From Siminovitchia terrae (lineage in GTDB: Bacteria; Bacillota; Bacilli; Bacillales; Bacillaceae_C), in NCBI RefSeq assembly GCF_003605405.2, contig NZ_QYTW02000027.1, forward strand, positions 1 to 61,546: DNA of 61,546 nt, written 5' to 3'. Position numbers and translations under genes: made by a program. A model generated the notes under the pieces. The model saw only the letters and a program-made list of their open reading frames with translations. It had not been told where the DNA came from and did not search any database. Below, one piece after another: positions 17,042 through 26,334 of this stretch; position 1 is the stretch's first letter; the number at the start of each line of letters is the position of its first letter.

Positions 17042-17147
17042 GGTATGTGGGCAGTAAGATCCTGTCTATTTAAATGATGTGGGATAAAACGGTCATAATT
17101 TTCATTAAAAGAGCCAAAGCCAATAAAGAACAATTGGGGAGATGAAA

Positions 17148-18218
17148 ATGGTACAAAACTATAAAGATACAATCCAAGTAAGGAAAGGCGAGGAACTATC
17201 AAAAGAAAAACTAAAACACTTTTTACAAAAAACACTTTTGGAAACTGCCAATCATGAGTTAGAAATTGAGCAATTTGGGGCTGGACATTCAAACTTAACT
17301 TATTTATTAAAAATGGGAGATTGGGAAGCTGTATTACGTAGACCGCCTCATGGACCAGTAGCGGCTAAAGCACATGATATGAAAAGGGAATACACATTCT
17401 TAAAATATATTCACAGCGTTTATAATACAGCACCGAAACCATTGATATATTCGGATGATGAATCGGTCGTTGGCAGCCCATTTTTCATTATGGAGAGAAA
17501 AAAAGGAATTATACTTGATACACAGTTTCCAGATCATCTATCTTATCGTCCTGAACTAGGAAAACAAATATCTAAATTGATGGTAAATAAATTAGTAGAG
17601 TTACATCAGATAGACTATAAACAAACAGAGCTTATTCAACTCGCAAAACCAGAAGGGTTTATGGAGCGGCAGGTAAATGGATGGATTAAACGTTATGAAC
17701 GTGCCAAAACGGATGAAATTAAAGAAGTTGAAAAACTAATCCACTATTTATTAAAACATATACCTAATTCAACTGAAGCGACTGTTATACATTATGATTA
17801 CAAATTAAATAATGCCATGTTTACGGAAGATTTTACACAAATGACAGGGCTATTTGACTGGGAAATGTCAACCATTGGCGATCCTTTAGCAGATGTTGCT
17901 GTGGCGATGAGCTATTGGATTCAAGAAAACGATAATGATCTATTAAAATTTGGCTTAGGAAAACCTCCTGTTACTATAATGGATGGATTTTTTACACGGA
18001 ATCAATTTATTGAAGAATATGCTTCTAATAGTGGTCGTGATGTCTCAACAATCGACTATTATATTACTTTTGCATATTTTAAATTAGCCGTAATCGGTCA
18101 GCAAATATATTATCGGTACAAAAATGGCCAAACAAATGATCCTCGTTTTGCGAAATTGAATATTCTTGTTAAAAACATGATGCGGCAAGCATTACAAAGT
18201 GCAAATCAATATAACTAG
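17148..18218 (+). CDS. APH-type phosphotransferase (ACAD10/11 and LvaA-like kinase)
   Basis: This 356-residue aminoglycoside-phosphotransferase-fold kinase has an N-lobe with FGAGHSNLTYLLKMG and AVLRRPPHGP. The catalytic loop is IHYDYKLNNAMF (HxDxxxxN pattern) and the metal-binding motif is GLFDWEMSTIGDPLADVA. The DWE-STIGDPLAD pattern is that of the kinase domain of ACAD10/ACAD11 and of LvaA, which phosphorylate the hydroxyl of 4-hydroxyacyl-CoA so that the partner ACAD can remove it. Two ATGs are close; the second (17148) is best spaced from GGGGAG. Being in one operon with an ACAD of the matching type strongly supports this role rather than antibiotic resistance. Confidence 0.85.
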   Translation: MVQNYKDTIQVRKGEELSKEKLKHFLQKTLLETANHELEIEQFGAGHSNLTYLLKMGDWEAVLRRPPHGPVAAKAHDMKREYTFLKYIHSVYNTAPKPLIYSDDESVVGSPFFIMERKKGIILDTQFPDHLSYRPELGKQISKLMVNKLVELHQIDYKQTELIQLAKPEGFMERQVNGWIKRYERAKTDEIKEVEKLIHYLLKHIPNSTEATVIHYDYKLNNAMFTEDFTQMTGLFDWEMSTIGDPLADVAVAMSYWIQENDNDLLKFGLGKPPVTIMDGFFTRNQFIEEYASNSGRDVSTIDYYITFAYFKLAVIGQQIYYRYKNGQTNDPRFAKLNILVKNMMRQALQSANQYN

Positions 18219-18233
18219 AAGAGTGTGAATAAA

Positions 18234-18962
18234 TTGAATGTCAACTTAATAATGAAAAAGGAAGATATCGATTCATCGAAAATTACTGATCAGCAAATTG
18301 TCGTTGTATTGGATGTTTTGCTTGCAACTTCAACAATCGTAACATGTTTATTCTACGGAGCTAAAGAAATATTTCCTGTAAAGGATAAAAGGGAAGCTCT
18401 ATTATTAGGAAAATCACTTATCAATTTTAAGCCCCTTCTTGTAGGGGAAGTGGATGGTAAAACGATACAAGGATTCTTAGATCCTACTCCGCTGTCTTTA
18501 AGTAAGATAGTAAAAGATAAAAGTATTATTTTAGCTACAACAAATGGTACGATAGCCATCCGTAAAGTAACATCTGCCAAACATGTTTTAATTGCCTCTC
18601 TACTAAATGGCGGTGCAGTAGCAGAATATATTCATAAGTATTTTGAAAACGATTACAGGATTATTGTTGTTTGTTCCGGATCGGGGAATCGTTTCTGTAT
18701 GGAAGATTTCTATGGGGCGGGTTATTTTATTCATCGCCTAGTCAACGAGTGTAATAAGAATGAAATAGAATTAACGGATAGTGCCATAAATGCCAAACTA
18801 TTTTATGAAAAATATGAGAATGAAAGCAAACAAATTCTTTCTGCAACAAGGGTTGGTAAAATGCTAGTGGACTATGGATTAGCAAATGAAATTTCCTATG
18901 TTAGCCAGCAAGATGAAATTCCGATCGTACCTCAGTTAATAGGCGACCGAATTATTGTATGA
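18234..18962 (+). CDS. ComB-family (2-phosphosulfolactate phosphatase-like) protein
   Basis: This 242-residue protein has the ComB pattern: IVVVLDVLLATSTIVTCL, a middle LATTNGTIAI, ASLLNGGAVAEYI, CSGSGNRFCMEDFYGAGYFI and a C-terminal TRVGKMLVDYGLANEISY. ComB is a magnesium-dependent phosphatase of coenzyme M and sulfolactate metabolism; many bacterial members have other, unknown substrates. The start is uncertain: TTG at 18234 fits the family N-terminus, while GTG at 18225 is also in frame. Its place after a hydroxyacyl kinase suggests a role with phosphorylated intermediates, which is inference only. Confidence 0.82.
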   Translation: MNVNLIMKKEDIDSSKITDQQIVVVLDVLLATSTIVTCLFYGAKEIFPVKDKREALLLGKSLINFKPLLVGEVDGKTIQGFLDPTPLSLSKIVKDKSIILATTNGTIAIRKVTSAKHVLIASLLNGGAVAEYIHKYFENDYRIIVVCSGSGNRFCMEDFYGAGYFIHRLVNECNKNEIELTDSAINAKLFYEKYENESKQILSATRVGKMLVDYGLANEISYVSQQDEIPIVPQLIGDRIIV

Positions 18963-19003
18963 AACAAGAGGTGCTCCTGATCAAGGGCTAACGTTATTAA
19001 ATT

Positions 19004-19196
19004 TAACTTCATTCAGCAGAAGTCTCCCGCTTCTGTAAGTGGTGAGAGGAATGCCTATTGGTATTCCATTCAGTAGGAGTTCAAACCCCGGCTGAATAAA
19101 GTTAAAGCCTCCGGCGGATGCCACAGATTTTCAGAGGAAATTTATCGAGCGGAGCTCGATAAATTCTGGGCGCAAATACGCCAAGGCGCATTTGAT
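19004..19196 (+). repeat. 193-bp structured repeat, copy 7
   Basis: Full copy between the ComB-like gene and the transporter gene, ending 18 bases before the next start codon. The fortuitous frame is closed by TAG, but all stems are present (TTATCGAGC/GCTCGATAA with loop GGA). Confidence 0.9.
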
Positions 19197-19214
19197 AGTA
19201 TTGGAGGGAATCAA

Positions 19215-20315
19215 ATGTCTGAAAAGAAAATCAATTGGAAACGCGTTTTTATTTTAGCTGGTGCGTTATGTGCGTATTTAATAGGGTCAGCTACAGCCAC
19301 AGGTCAGGAGTCGATGCAATTTTTTACAGCACATGGTTATATAGGTATTGCTTCTATCATTGTTACGTTATTAGTATTTGGTTGGGCAGCTTCATCACTT
19401 ATTGTGATAGGTAATGAAACAAAAAATCTTGAAGGAAATGTATATCAATATTTTCTTGGTAAATTTTTTGGCAAAGTGTTTGAATGGTTTGTTACCTTAT
19501 TTCTCTTTGCCTTAACAGTTACTTTAATATCTGGATCAGGTACAATTTTTGCAGACTTTTATGGAGTAAATAAACTGGTTGGTGCAGGGGTAATGGTCGT
19601 GTTAATCTACATCACTGTTTTACTTAGTCTTCAAAAACTGGTCGATATTCTCAGTTTTATTGCACCAATCATTATTATCTTTACAACCATCATAAGTATG
19701 ATCAGTATTTTTGATAGTATTGATAATCTTTTTATAGCTGAACAATTAATGAAAGAAGTAGAGGTGGTAAAAGCAGTTGACTCTTGGCTGCTTTCAGGGA
19801 TATTGTATGCTGCTTTAGGAATCACTGTAGCTGCACCATTTCTTATTAAAATGGGTTCTACAACACAGAGTCGCGGAGAGGCATTATTAGGTGGTTTATT
19901 GGGTGCATTGATTTACTCCATTACGATATCAATTATATCATTTGCATTGCTTATTAATATTAAAGATATTTTTGATAAGGAAACTCCACTTGTGTATTTA
20001 GCAGAAGGGTTTCATCCGATATTTGGTTGGGTGTTTTCATTCATTTTATTGGCAGGAATCTATACGACTGGTGCTCCGATGTTTTGGTACGTTTGTAATA
20101 GCTTTGGAGCTGAAAGAACAACAAAATATAGAGTGATTTCTCTCATTTTGATATTTATTGCCTTTTTAGGTGGGTTATTTTTACCTTTTGGAAAACTAGT
20201 TGGAACTATTTTCCCTTTGACTGGAGTTTTAGGGTTAATTCTTTTAATTGTTATGGCGTATAAACAAATTAGGCTTAAAGTGAAGACTAAACAATTAGAG
20301 AAAAAAGCAATGTAA
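19215..20315 (+). CDS. YkvI-type membrane transporter
   Basis: This 366-residue integral membrane protein has about ten hydrophobic helices. Its first helix carries ILAGALCAYLIGSATATGQE, the small-residue-rich unwound region typical of LeuT-fold carriers. It resembles the Bacillus YkvI family, whose substrates are not established. Lying within the catabolic operon, it probably imports the substrate of the pathway, in the place held by a transporter in lva-type clusters. The ribosome site TTGGAGGGAATCAA precedes the ATG. A basic cytosolic tail ends LEKKAM. Confidence 0.82.
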   Translation: MSEKKINWKRVFILAGALCAYLIGSATATGQESMQFFTAHGYIGIASIIVTLLVFGWAASSLIVIGNETKNLEGNVYQYFLGKFFGKVFEWFVTLFLFALTVTLISGSGTIFADFYGVNKLVGAGVMVVLIYITVLLSLQKLVDILSFIAPIIIIFTTIISMISIFDSIDNLFIAEQLMKEVEVVKAVDSWLLSGILYAALGITVAAPFLIKMGSTTQSRGEALLGGLLGALIYSITISIISFALLINIKDIFDKETPLVYLAEGFHPIFGWVFSFILLAGIYTTGAPMFWYVCNSFGAERTTKYRVISLILIFIAFLGGLFLPFGKLVGTIFPLTGVLGLILLIVMAYKQIRLKVKTKQLEKKAM

Positions 20316-20337
20316 GGATGAGGAGGGGGTTTTTAAA

Positions 20338-21840
20338 ATGAATATCGCTGAAATGGCTGTTAAAAATATCGAAAACTATGGTGAGTATCCTTTTATAACA
20401 TATGAAGGTAAAAATTATACTAACTTGGAATTGGAGGAAAAGTCCAATAAATTAGCAGCTTATTTAAGGGAGCAGGGGCTTGAGGAAGATGATCGAGTGA
20501 TTATTATGCTTCCAAACATGCCAGAAGTACTCATTAGCTATCAAGCAGCTTTAAAGAATGGGGCAGTCATTGTCCCCATTAACGATTCATTAAACAAATA
20601 TGAAGTTCAATATGTTGTCAACCATTGTGAGCCAACTTTTATCATTACTAATGCAGAAAATGAATATAAAATCCCTGAAAATTGTACTGGAACTATACCA
20701 AACACTATTGTAATAGATTCAGATGAAATAAGACATGTTTTTAAACAGAAGGATTGTGAAGCAATAGATATTGTTTATAAACATAAAGATGATGTTGCAG
20801 CAATTATTTATACTTCAGGAACGACAGGAACTCCAAAAGGTGCGATGATTACACATGGAAATATACATTCTGTTTATTTGGAATTGCAAGCTTTAGAATT
20901 ACTCGGGAAAGATCATAAGACTTTAGTAGAATTAGGATTTTCTATGTTAGTTGTTTTACCTATCTCACATATTTACGGATTAACTGTAACGATGATGTCG
21001 TATTTAGCTGGTGCTCGTATCGTACTAATGCCTCGTTTTGATATAGAAGAAATTTTCCAACATATTGAAAATGAAAAAATTCGCCTGTTTTCAGGTGTCC
21101 CAACTATCTTTTATCGAATGGCGCAATATGGTCAATTGAAACATTTTGATGTTTCTTCTGTTAAATATTGGATTTCTGGTGCAGCACCTTTATCAGAAGA
21201 AGTTCGTAAGTTTTTTGAGAGTCAATTTAAGACGCGGATGATAGAAGGCTATGGATTAACGGAATCAACTTCAAGCTTTGCTTTACAAAGATTACATTCA
21301 ATTAAAGATAATTCGGTCGGGAAGCCTTTTCCGGAAAGTGACGTTGCTGTTTTTGATGAAAATCATCGCCAGTTACCAAAGGGAAGTGTAGGAGAATTAG
21401 CGATTAAAGGACCGAATGTGATGAAAGGTTACTATAAAATGGCTGAGGAAACTGAACGTGTACTTCGAGAAGGCTGGCTCATGACAGGAGATGTCGGATA
21501 TATGGATGAGGACGAGGATATCTTTATCGTAGACAGGAAAAAGGATATGATCATCCGAGGTGGATTTAACGTATATCCCGTTGAGGTTGAAAAAATTCTT
21601 AATCAACATCCAAGTGTATTAGAAGCAGGTGTAATTGGTGTTAAAAATAAAGATATGGGTGAAAAAGTAAAAGCATTTGTCGCATTACAACCTGGTAAAG
21701 TAGTTACGGAAGAAGAGCTCTTGAATTATTGTAAGAGTAAATTGGCTACATACAAGGTACCCGAAGAAGTAGCCTTTCTATCTGAATTACCAGTGAATGA
21801 GCTCGGAAAAGTCGTACGGAAAGAATTGAGAAAATTGTAA
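20338..21840 (+). CDS. AMP-forming acyl-CoA synthetase (1)
   Basis: This 500-residue ANL-superfamily ligase activates a carboxylic acid to its CoA thioester via an acyl-AMP. Visible motifs: P-loop YTSGTTGTPKGAM, EGYGLTES, GWLMTGDVGYMDEDE, the hinge DRKKDMIIRGGFNVYP, and the C-terminal catalytic lysine region NELGKVVRKELRKL. It starts 22 bases after the transporter stop, with GAGGAGGGGG upstream. Its probable role is to activate the imported acid for the kinase/ACAD steps. The acid cannot be identified from sequence. Confidence 0.9.
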   Translation: MNIAEMAVKNIENYGEYPFITYEGKNYTNLELEEKSNKLAAYLREQGLEEDDRVIIMLPNMPEVLISYQAALKNGAVIVPINDSLNKYEVQYVVNHCEPTFIITNAENEYKIPENCTGTIPNTIVIDSDEIRHVFKQKDCEAIDIVYKHKDDVAAIIYTSGTTGTPKGAMITHGNIHSVYLELQALELLGKDHKTLVELGFSMLVVLPISHIYGLTVTMMSYLAGARIVLMPRFDIEEIFQHIENEKIRLFSGVPTIFYRMAQYGQLKHFDVSSVKYWISGAAPLSEEVRKFFESQFKTRMIEGYGLTESTSSFALQRLHSIKDNSVGKPFPESDVAVFDENHRQLPKGSVGELAIKGPNVMKGYYKMAEETERVLREGWLMTGDVGYMDEDEDIFIVDRKKDMIIRGGFNVYPVEVEKILNQHPSVLEAGVIGVKNKDMGEKVKAFVALQPGKVVTEEELLNYCKSKLATYKVPEEVAFLSELPVNELGKVVRKELRKL

Positions 21841-21873
21841 TTAGTTAATGTTTGAGGGGAGGATGGTAAACAA

Positions 21874-23091
21874 ATGAAAATCATCGTTTTAGGCGGTGCT
21901 GCCAATATGGCACAACCAGCAATCAATTATTTAGTACAACAAGAATCAGTTAAAGAAATTGTATTAACAGATATAAATGAGAAACGTCTGCGGCAGATTG
22001 TTGAACAACTTGGTTCCAAAGCTTCCGCAAAAAGGTTAGATATTCATAATTATGAAGAGCTTACATCAATCATGACTCATGCTGATTTAGTGATGAACTT
22101 TGTCGGACCGTATTATCGATATAAAACAGCGGTATTAGAAGCAGCAATCAATAGTGAAGTAAATTATATAGACTTATGTGATGACTATGATGTCACGATC
22201 GAGGCGTTAAAATTGGATAAATTAGCAAAAGAAAAAGGTGTTACAGCGATCACTGGAATGGGTGCTTCTCCTGGGGTAACGAATGTATTAGCTCGTCTAG
22301 GTGCAGATGCACTTGATCGAACAGATGAAATCAATACATATTGGGTTGTCGGTGATGCTGAGCCAAGTGGATTTGGAGCCTTGATTCATATGTTTCATAT
22401 AATGGAAGGGAAAGTACCAACTTTTCTAGAGGGAGAGGAAAGGTGGATACGCGCTTTTCAGCGAGATACGGCAGAGAAAATTGATTTTGGTGAACCAGTC
22501 GGTGAGGTAACGCTATATCATGTAGGTCATCCAGAACCAGTTACCCTATCTAAATATATTCCAAATGTTAAAAAGGTGACTAATCTAGGGGCACTATTAC
22601 CTGAGTTTCAAAATCCAATGTTTAAAACATTAGTTGATTTAGGACTTACAAGTGAAGAACCGATGATGTTTAAAGATGAGCCAGTTGTTCCACTAGAGTT
22701 TCTGCTTAGTTTATTTCAGCATAAACAAACAAAAGCGAAACAACGTTCTGGGAAAAAGAAGAGATCAGTCAGTGCAGCAAGGGTTGAAGTAATCGGTGAA
22801 AAAGGTGGACAAAAAGCAAGTTATACTTTTACAAAATCAGCATATGATCGAATGGATCAGGGGACGTCAGTTCCAGCAGGAGTTGTCGCAGCACAGTTAT
22901 TAAATAAAGAGATTAATATACAAGGGGTAGTTGCTCCAGAATGTTTAGCGCCCAAACAAATAATGGCTAGTTTACAAGAAATTGGATATTTTGAAGGAGA
23001 AAAAGGTTTTCAGGTAAAACGAACCATCGAGGATAGTACGGTAACAAGTTCCATTATAGACACTGAAACATTTCCGGAACTATGGGAATAG
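21874..23091 (+). CDS. Saccharopine-dehydrogenase-like NAD(P) protein (1)
   Basis: This 405-residue protein has an N-terminal Rossmann fold (IIVLGGAANMAQPAINYL, IVLTDINEKRLRQIV) and the family patterns NFVGPYYRYKTAVLEAA, YIDLCDDYDVTIEAL and TGMGASPGVTNVLARLGAD. These place it in the saccharopine dehydrogenase NADP-binding family, whose members act on amino-acid, polyamine or lipid substrates. It is a clear paralogue of the next gene. The exact reaction is unknown; it is predicted to be a reductase or dehydrogenase of the same pathway. GAGGGGAGGATGG precedes the start. Confidence 0.82.
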   Translation: MKIIVLGGAANMAQPAINYLVQQESVKEIVLTDINEKRLRQIVEQLGSKASAKRLDIHNYEELTSIMTHADLVMNFVGPYYRYKTAVLEAAINSEVNYIDLCDDYDVTIEALKLDKLAKEKGVTAITGMGASPGVTNVLARLGADALDRTDEINTYWVVGDAEPSGFGALIHMFHIMEGKVPTFLEGEERWIRAFQRDTAEKIDFGEPVGEVTLYHVGHPEPVTLSKYIPNVKKVTNLGALLPEFQNPMFKTLVDLGLTSEEPMMFKDEPVVPLEFLLSLFQHKQTKAKQRSGKKKRSVSAARVEVIGEKGGQKASYTFTKSAYDRMDQGTSVPAGVVAAQLLNKEINIQGVVAPECLAPKQIMASLQEIGYFEGEKGFQVKRTIEDSTVTSSIIDTETFPELWE

Positions 23092-23123
23092 AGACCGATA
23101 AAGGTAATTGGAGGTAATGAAAG

Positions 23124-24356
23124 ATGAGTAAGGTAGTCATATTAGGAGGGGCAGGAGGGATGGGATCAATGGCGATAAAAGATCTCGTCTTAAATAAGCG
23201 TTTCTCCGAAATAGTGATTGCGGATATAAATATAGAAGCGGCGAATCAAATTGTACAAGAAATAAATAGCGATCTCGTTTCAACTGCATCAATTAATGTA
23301 ACAGATCGAAAAGAATTAATACAATTATTATCGGATACATCAATCGTTATTAATTTTGTAGGTCCATTTTACCGATTTGCTCCAATGATTATCGAGGCTT
23401 GTATGGAGGCAAAAACAAATTATGTCGATATTTGTGACGATTATGATGCAGCAGAAGAGATTTTAAAAATGGACAAGCGTGTAAAAGATGCTGGAATTAC
23501 CGTATTAACAGGAATGGGGACTTCTCCAGGGATAACGAATATTTTAGTGAAAATGGGTATGGATCAATTGGATGAAACTGAAGAGGTGGAAACGATTTGG
23601 GTAATGGGAGAATCAGAGACAGGATCAGCCATTTTGTACCATGTATTTCATGGCGGAACGGGTCTCGTACCAGGCTATTCAGAAGGAAAACAAACGATGA
23701 TAAAACCTTTTCAAGAAGAAGGTTCATTAGTTGTTGAATTTCCGGAACCACTTGGGAAGGTAAAAGTGTATGATGTTGGTCATCCGGAGCCAATTACCAT
23801 TCCGCACTTTTACCCTGAAGTAAAAAGAGTAACGAATAAAGGGGCGCTGTTACCAAGTAAGATTGTGGATAATTTCAAAAAACTATTCGATTTAGGCTTT
23901 GGTTCAACGACACCTATAAATGTAAATGGGACGGACATCGCACCAAGAGATTTTGCAGTTCGTTTTTTACAAGAAAATCCTGAATTGCTTGCAGTAGGTG
24001 AATCTAATGGACTTGGTGGATTAAAAGTAATAGTCAAGGGGAAAAAAGAGGGAAAAGATTTAGGATTTGTTTATACAACTGTTAGCTCTGAACCGACAGC
24101 AGCTTCAGTAGCTATTCCAGCAGTAGTAGGGGCAGAATTAATTAAGGATGGGAAGGTAGATTCGATTGGAGTAATTGCCCCGGAAGTATTAAATCCTATG
24201 GATGTATTTGATTATTTAGGAAGCCGTAAAAGCGTAAATGAAGCATCTGTAAGCTCTGGTTTAATCATTGATATGATCTTAGATGATGGTTCCATTCAAT
24301 CCATTAAAAAGGGACGACCTTTAACTTCATTCAGCAGAAGTCTCCCACTTCAGTAA
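23124..24356 (+). CDS. Saccharopine-dehydrogenase-like NAD(P) protein (2), C-terminus altered by repeat
   Basis: This 410-residue paralogue of the preceding gene has the same landmarks (VILGGAGGMGSMAIKDL, NFVGPFYRFAPMIIEA, YVDICDDYDAAEEIL, TGMGTSPGITN). Its last 11 residues ([11 protein letters not shown]) are encoded by the first bases of repeat copy 8, which has landed in the 3' end of the gene and supplies a new stop. The core fold is complete, so activity may be kept. Tandem paralogues suggest a heterodimer or two successive reactions. Confidence 0.82.
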   Translation: MSKVVILGGAGGMGSMAIKDLVLNKRFSEIVIADINIEAANQIVQEINSDLVSTASINVTDRKELIQLLSDTSIVINFVGPFYRFAPMIIEACMEAKTNYVDICDDYDAAEEILKMDKRVKDAGITVLTGMGTSPGITNILVKMGMDQLDETEEVETIWVMGESETGSAILYHVFHGGTGLVPGYSEGKQTMIKPFQEEGSLVVEFPEPLGKVKVYDVGHPEPITIPHFYPEVKRVTNKGALLPSKIVDNFKKLFDLGFGSTTPINVNGTDIAPRDFAVRFLQENPELLAVGESNGLGGLKVIVKGKKEGKDLGFVYTTVSSEPTAASVAIPAVVGAELIKDGKVDSIGVIAPEVLNPMDVFDYLGSRKSVNEASVSSGLIIDMILDDGSIQSIKKGRPLTSFSRSLPLQ

Positions 24357-24512
24357 GTGGTGAGATGAATGCCTATTGGTATTCCATTCAGCGGGGGTTC
24401 AAACCCCGGCTGAATAAAGTTAAAGCCTCCGGCGGATGCCATAGATTTTCAGAGGAAATTAATCGTGCGGAGCTCGATAAAATCTGGGCGCAAATACATC
24501 AAGGGCATTGAT
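24322..24512 (+). repeat. 193-bp structured repeat, copy 8 (inside a gene end)
   Basis: Nearly full copy that begins within the coding frame of the second saccharopine-dehydrogenase-like gene and provides its TAA stop at 24354-24356. The right end is slightly eroded (GGGCATTGAT). Confidence 0.9.
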
Positions 24513-24602
24513 CATACTTAACTAAAGTTTGAAGGAAACGGTTGGTTATTTTGAAGGTTAATTAACTGAATATTATAAAATATAGTGTTGAGGGTGAAGG
24601 TA

Positions 24603-26141
24603 ATGAAAAAAGATATAGACGAGTTATTGAGAAGAAAAGAGAACGCCAAATTAGGAGGCGGAGAAGAGAAAATAAAACGACTACATGATGTGGGTTTCTA
24701 TACGGCAAGGGAACGAATTGAGAAACTGGTTGATAAAGCTACATTTCTAGAGTTCGGGATGCTTGCTCATTCCGATCAGGTTGGTAGTGAAGACAAAAGT
24801 GCTGGTGATGGTATTATTACCGGTCTTGCTAAAGTAGATGGTCGCCCAGCTGTAGTTCAAGCTATTGATAAAACAGTGTTTGCAGGAACAACTGGTATGG
24901 TACATGCTCGAAAAACTAAATCGATTCATGCATATGCACTTAAACGAGGTCTACCGATGTTCAATTTAACCGAAGGCGGAGGTTTACGAATGCCAGATGG
25001 TATGGGGTCAGATGGCGTGAGTCAAAGCTTATTTCCTGAAGAATTGTTGTTACATAGGCGGCAAGTACCAATGATGACAGCAGTTTTAGGTGATAGTTTT
25101 GGTGATCCAGCATGGGTAGCAGTAACCTCTGATTTTGTTTCTCAACGTAAAGGTACTACGATGGCTGTTGCAGGCCCACGTATTTTAGAGATGGCCACAG
25201 GTGAGAAAGTAAGTGATGAGGAGTTAGGTGGCTGGAAACTGCATGCTAATACTACAGGACAAGCTGATCATTTTTCAGAGACCGAGGAGGAGAGCATTGA
25301 AGAATTAAAACGATTTTTTTCCTACATGCCCCTCAATGCAGATGAAGAACCGCCGTTTAAACAATCAAATGATGATCCTTACAGAAGACTTGATGAAGTA
25401 ATCGACCTTGTACCATCCAGAAGAGCACAAGTATACGATATGAAAAAAGTGATTCAATCTATTGTCGATGATGGAGATATATTTGAAATAAAGTCCATAT
25501 ATGGTCCAGCATTGCTAACTGTATTAGCGAGAATTGATGGACGTGTTGTAGGAATTATCGCCAATCAACCATTGAAATATGCAGGATCTGCAGGCCCACA
25601 TGAAGCTGACAAAGCTACTGAATTTATTTGTCTCTGTGACTCGTATCATATCCCCATGATTTTTTTACATGACACTCCTGGATTCCGCGTATCACGCGAT
25701 GCGGAGAAATATAAAATGCCTACGAAGATACTACTTTGGAATCAAGCCCTTGCCCAATCATCTGTACCTAAAATTTCGGTCGTCATTAGAAAAAGTATCG
25801 GTGCAGCTTTTGCTAATATGTGTGGTCCTACAATGGGCGCTGACTTTGTTGTGGCTTGGCCGGGCGCTGAAATTAATTTTACAGGACCAGAAGTTGGAGT
25901 AAATGTAGTATATGGCCGCAAATTGCAACAGTCTGAAGACCCTGAGAAAGAACGATTAGAATTATTAAAAACATGGGAATTCGATAGTTCACCTTATAAA
26001 GCTGCTGCGAAGTATTTGCTTGAGGATATTATTGACCCACGAGACACAAGGAAATTTTTGGCTCAAACATTAGAATATGCTTGTGTTAAAAATGGGCCTA
26101 AAAGTAAACGGCAGCTAGCTAACTGGCCAACACAGTTTTAA
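24603..26141 (+). CDS. Acyl-CoA carboxylase carboxyltransferase subunit (1)
   Basis: This 512-residue carboxyltransferase of the PccB/AccD5 type has two crotonase-like halves. Visible patterns are AKLGGGEEKIKRLHDVGFYTARERIEKL at the start, FNLTEGGGLRMPDGMG, and in the second half AGSAGPHEADKATEFICLCDSYHIP with FLHDTPGFRVS. It ends with a DIIDPRDTRKFLAQTLE segment. Such subunits move CO2 from carboxybiotin to an acyl-CoA such as propionyl-CoA. The ATG at 24603 follows GAGGGTGAAGG. Its TAA stop is the first triplet of repeat copy 9. A second, distinct CT gene lies 1.9 kb downstream. Confidence 0.88.
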   Translation: MKKDIDELLRRKENAKLGGGEEKIKRLHDVGFYTARERIEKLVDKATFLEFGMLAHSDQVGSEDKSAGDGIITGLAKVDGRPAVVQAIDKTVFAGTTGMVHARKTKSIHAYALKRGLPMFNLTEGGGLRMPDGMGSDGVSQSLFPEELLLHRRQVPMMTAVLGDSFGDPAWVAVTSDFVSQRKGTTMAVAGPRILEMATGEKVSDEELGGWKLHANTTGQADHFSETEEESIEELKRFFSYMPLNADEEPPFKQSNDDPYRRLDEVIDLVPSRRAQVYDMKKVIQSIVDDGDIFEIKSIYGPALLTVLARIDGRVVGIIANQPLKYAGSAGPHEADKATEFICLCDSYHIPMIFLHDTPGFRVSRDAEKYKMPTKILLWNQALAQSSVPKISVVIRKSIGAAFANMCGPTMGADFVVAWPGAEINFTGPEVGVNVVYGRKLQQSEDPEKERLELLKTWEFDSSPYKAAAKYLLEDIIDPRDTRKFLAQTLEYACVKNGPKSKRQLANWPTQF

Positions 26142-26302
26142 CTTCATTCAACGGAAGTCTCCCACTTCTGTAAATGGTGAGATAAATGCTAGTTGGTATT
26201 CCATTAAGTAGGGGGGCGAAGCCCGGCTGAATATGGCGGATGCCACAGATTTTTTAGAGGAAGTGTATCGAGGGAGCTCGGTAAAATCTGAGCGCATTTG
26301 AT
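26139..26302 (+). repeat. 193-bp structured repeat, copy 9 (degenerate)
   Basis: Shortened and diverged copy (164 bp) with losses in the middle; it still starts TTTTAACTTCATTC and ends GCGCATTTGAT. Its TAA is the stop codon of the carboxyltransferase gene. It ends 32 bases before the next start codon. Confidence 0.82.
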
Positions 26303-26334
26303 CGTTAAAAATTTGTTAAAGGGAGGGAATTACA

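Noticed and set aside
17148-18218. APH protein as an aminoglycoside resistance gene
   Set aside because: The DWE-STIGDPLAD pattern and the matching ACAD in the same operon fit the hydroxyacyl-CoA kinase branch instead.
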